Source of the DNA: Kovacikia minuta CCNUW1
GTDB taxonomy: Bacteria; Cyanobacteriota; Cyanobacteriia; Leptolyngbyales; Leptolyngbyaceae
DNA: 64,000 nucleotides
NCBI RefSeq assembly: GCF_020091585.1
Contig: NZ_CP083582.1
Span: forward strand, 6,954,536 to 7,018,535
Reading direction: 5' to 3'
Below, piece by piece: positions 61,611 to 64,000 of the stretch. The translations under genes and the position numbers were made by a program. Under the pieces are notes generated by a model. The model searched no databases. It had not been told where the DNA came from and saw only the letters and a program-made list of their open reading frames with translations. Numbering within the stretch: position 1 is the stretch's first letter; each line of letters starts with the position of its first letter.

Positions 61611-62996
61611 TTATTTTTGGGCGATCGGCAACCGAATTTGGAAGCAGGTGTGACCGGGTTGGGAGGTAACCCGAATATTGCCGTGGTGGTGTTGCACAAT
61701 GATGCGATGGGCAATGTCTAGCCCCAAACCGGAGCCTTCGCCAACTCCCTTAGTCGTGAAAAAGGGATCGTAGATGCGGGATTGAATTTCGGGAGGAATT
61801 CCAGTCCCCGTGTCGCTAATTTCTACCACAATTTCTTCGTCTTCCAGGGCGGTTCGAATGGTTAAATCTCCTTTACCATTCATGGCGTAGACGGCGTTAT
61901 CAATCAAATTTGTCCACACCTGATTCAATTCGCTGGCATAGACACAGATGCGCGGCAGATTGGGGGCGTACTTGCGGTGAACGGTAATGCCGTGTTTGAG
62001 TTTGTGGTTAAAGATAGTGAGGGTATTTTCCAATCCCTCCTGGATGTCGATCTCCTGTAGGGGTGCCTGATCCATATAGGAGTAGGATTTAATCGCTTTC
62101 ACCAGTTGGGAGATACGGCTGGTGCTGTGTTCGATTTCGTTAACCAATCCTGCCAGGGAGAGGGTTTCGGTGAGCCAATCGAGGGCTTCGGCAAGGGTTT
62201 CTGGGTCAAAGTGATCGGCAATCGCCGTGAGCTTCTCCGAATCGATCCCACCGGCAACCAGGGTAGAAGACAACTTCCAGGCGTCATCAACGCCTTGTTG
62301 CTCCAGCCAGTCAGTGAGGGTATCTTCTCGATCGCTCTGCTCCAGGGGATCGAGACGGGTGCAGGCTTGCATCTGGGCGATCGCAGCTTGTTGCAGCGAA
62401 ATTAACGATTGCCGTTGGGCTGCCGAAAATTGATCCTCACACAGTTTTAGCAGGCGAGATTGGACTCTTCCGATAGCTTCCCGGAGTTCCTGTGCCGCTC
62501 TGCGCCCCGCTGCTGCCGGATTATTAAGTTCGTGTGCCAACCCAGCAGAAAGCCGACCCAACGCCGCCAGCTTTTCCTGCTGTTGCAATTGCGCTTCCAC
62601 TTCCCGCGATCGCTTTGCCATTGCCGTAATGATCACGGTTGCCCCCTGAGAACACTCAGCCAGGATGCGTTTGAAGTGATCGGGATCAATTTCTAACACG
62701 CGCGTCGGCTCCAGGGCACGGGCTGTGGCGATCGCAGGAGCGCCCATAATCATCGACATCTCCCCGGTAAATTCGCTCGGATGATGAATCGTCAGCAGTT
62801 GTTCTTCAGCCCCCACCTTTTTCGTCACCTGCACCCGCCCTTCCAGCACGACAAAGAAGTGATAAAGCGGATCACCCTCATGGAACAAAACCTCACCTGA
62901 ATTAAACTGCACCTCCCGTCCATGCGGTTTCAGGCGTGCCAGTTCTTCCTCGGCAAGTTTGGGAAACAGTTCTATCTGATGGGGATCGTGGAGCAT
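61611..62996 (-). CDS. Cyclic-nucleotide-domain sensor histidine kinase
   Basis: 461 aa. N-terminal cNMP-binding fold (FNSGEVLFHEGDPLYHFFVVLEGRVQV; EFTGEMSMIMGAPAIATARALE, residues about 20-120), then atypical HisKA (GRLSAGLAHELNNPAAAG) and HATPase (QVWTNLIDNAVYAMNGKG, SDTGTGIPPE, GEGSGLGLDIAHRII). Soluble. It follows the flavoprotein gene by about 250 bases on the same strand; such kinases commonly adjoin receiver-thioredoxin-reductase genes in cyanobacteria, hinting at a redox-sensing pair. Confidence 0.9.
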   Translation of the reverse strand: MLHDPHQIELFPKLAEEELARLKPHGREVQFNSGEVLFHEGDPLYHFFVVLEGRVQVTKKVGAEEQLLTIHHPSEFTGEMSMIMGAPAIATARALEPTRVLEIDPDHFKRILAECSQGATVIITAMAKRSREVEAQLQQQEKLAALGRLSAGLAHELNNPAAAGRRAAQELREAIGRVQSRLLKLCEDQFSAAQRQSLISLQQAAIAQMQACTRLDPLEQSDREDTLTDWLEQQGVDDAWKLSSTLVAGGIDSEKLTAIADHFDPETLAEALDWLTETLSLAGLVNEIEHSTSRISQLVKAIKSYSYMDQAPLQEIDIQEGLENTLTIFNHKLKHGITVHRKYAPNLPRICVYASELNQVWTNLIDNAVYAMNGKGDLTIRTALEDEEIVVEISDTGTGIPPEIQSRIYDPFFTTKGVGEGSGLGLDIAHRIIVQHHHGNIRVTSQPGHTCFQIRLPIAQK

Positions 62997-62999
62997 AGG

Positions 63000-63100
63000 A
63001 GAAGGAGAGGGCAGAGGGCGGAACGAGGGCGGAACGAGGGCGGAGGGCGGAGGGCAGAGGAATGAAGGGGAGATAGGGGAGGGGGTGATGGAGTGATGGG
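63000..63100. repeat. Short tandem repeats
   Basis: GAGGGCGGA-type and TGATGAG-type heptamers repeated many times just upstream of the kinase gene. Confidence 0.6.
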
Positions 63101-63138
63101 ATGATGAGGTGATGAGTGTGTTTTATCTTTCATCCTTA

Positions 63139-63236
63139 GGACTTACGCAGAAACCGGGTTTCTGAACGAAAATCTGTCATTTAATCGTTTAGATTCTGTC
63201 TAGAAATCCGGTTTCTTTCAAACTGTGCGTAAGTCC
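63139..63236. mobile_element. 98-bp TA-flanked mini-element
   Basis: Perfect ends GGACTTACGCA and TGCGTAAGTCC, flanked by TA at 63137-63138 and 63237-63238. Interior: GAAACCGGGTTTCT hairpin as in the element at 42718. MITE-like; no ORF. Confidence 0.72.
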
Positions 63237-63251
63237 TAATCCTTTATCCTT

Positions 63252-64000
63252 TTACACCTTAGCAAGATAGCGGTGAATAAACTGAACTGCGATCGCCCCT
63301 TCCCCCACACCGGATGCGACCCGTTTGATAGAACCATAGCGCACATCTCCAGCCGCAAAGATACCAGGGACGTTGGTTTCCAGCAGGAAAGGGGCGCGAT
63401 CGAGCGTCCAACCGCGAGGAGGTTTGCCCTCTCGCATCAAGTCGGGACCCGTAAGAATGAAGCCCTGCGGGTCACGCTCAACCAGACCAGCAATCCAGTC
63501 GGTCTGGGGGCTGGCTCCAATAAAGATAAACAGGGATTTTGCGGGTACAGTTTCCTTGCTGCCCCTGTGGGAGTTGGCGATCGTAATTGCTTCCAAATGG
63601 CTCTCACCTACCACTTCCACCACGCTACAACAGGTGCAGACCTGGATATTAGGTGTTGCTGCAATCTGGTCAATCAGGTATTGGGACATGCTGGTAGTGA
63701 GGGACTCGCCCCGCACCAGCATGATCACCTTATTGGCATAGCGGGAGAAATACATGGCTGCCTGTCCAGCAGAGTTGGCACCCCCGACCAGATAAACATC
63801 TTCTCCACCAGCAGGCGATCGCTTCGGTCATCGCTGCCCCGTAGTAGACTCCAGCTCCGGTTAACTTCTCGGTTCCTGGAATATTGAGTCTGCGGTAGGA
63901 AACCCCAGTGGCAATCAGTAGCACATGGCAGCTAATTTCAGTGCCATCGCTCAGTTCCACAATTCGGTAGGAATCCTGCACCCGCACCCGCTTCACTTCC
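63252..64000 (-). CDS. Thioredoxin-reductase-like flavoprotein, partial, one-base shift
   Basis: Cut at the window edge (gene start lies beyond 64000). Visible: HVLLIATGVSYRRLNIPG, a second dinucleotide fold DVYLVGGANSAGQAAMYFSRY, and the closing GIFAAGDVRYGSIKRVASGVGEGAIAVQF. The FAD-site motif ATG and the NADPH-site GGxNSA fit TrxR-like proteins fused to a receiver or cNMP domain. Removing one base near 63813 joins EAIAAGGEDVYLVGG. The redox CxxC is not visible in this part. Confidence 0.8.

Overview
The window looks like chromosome from a filamentous or Leptolyngbya-like cyanobacterium. Evidence: many HIP1-type GCGATCGC octamers, cyanobacterial-type genes (LrtA/HPF, DevB, a PatD-like protein, a TIGR03792-type protein, many multidomain histidine kinases), and intergenic spacers full of short degenerate repeats and palindromic mini-elements.

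Layout. 1-20.9 kb is mostly intact core genome: rpsU (S21), a bifunctional (p)ppGpp synthase/hydrolase, a PatD-like protein, a zinc-ribbon protein, a DUF362 protein, hisA, a membrane alpha/beta hydrolase, a beta-propeller/transglutaminase protein, an ABC-2 permease, speA and asnS. At 21.4-23.5 kb a CAT-anticodon tRNA is followed by remnants of three insertion-sequence families (IS630, IS256, IS1). 23.5-31.1 kb is accessory: an HxlR regulator divergent from an SDR and an MFS exporter, a TetR regulator with palindromic operators, Coq4, a pentapeptide-repeat protein, and a compact operon kptA - GNAT - NADAR whose last gene is truncated. 31.1-35.7 kb is a second mobile-DNA region: rRNA-like fragments, recombinase, IS4-like and IS3 remnants, nested mini-elements, a TIGR03792 gene with two amber codons and a nearly complete IS5-family element. 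35.7-42.7 kb is a run of two-component genes, several broken by single-base changes. 42.7-55 kb mixes a VOC protein, a YciI protein, an MFS protein, a PEP-synthase-like pseudogene split by a mini-element, devB, lrtA and lipB (each with a one-base frameshift), and a sensor kinase. 55-64 kb holds tRNA-Asp, a GNAT, a 2-oxoglutarate dioxygenase next to a class V PLP enzyme, a toxin/antitoxin pair whose toxin is split by a mini-element, and a cyclic-nucleotide-domain kinase beside a thioredoxin-reductase-like flavoprotein cut by the window edge.

Three themes stand out. (1) Several mini-elements can be removed exactly, with target-site duplication, to restore the interrupted reading frame. (2) From 36 kb onward, otherwise intact genes repeatedly carry one extra base; this is either recent decay or sequence error. 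(3) A short non-coding segment at 31.17-31.29 kb, read on the minus strand, contains look-alikes of the two 23S rRNA parts that form the ribosomal GTPase-factor site, in permuted order.

All functional calls are by eye from sequence motifs; no database search was run.
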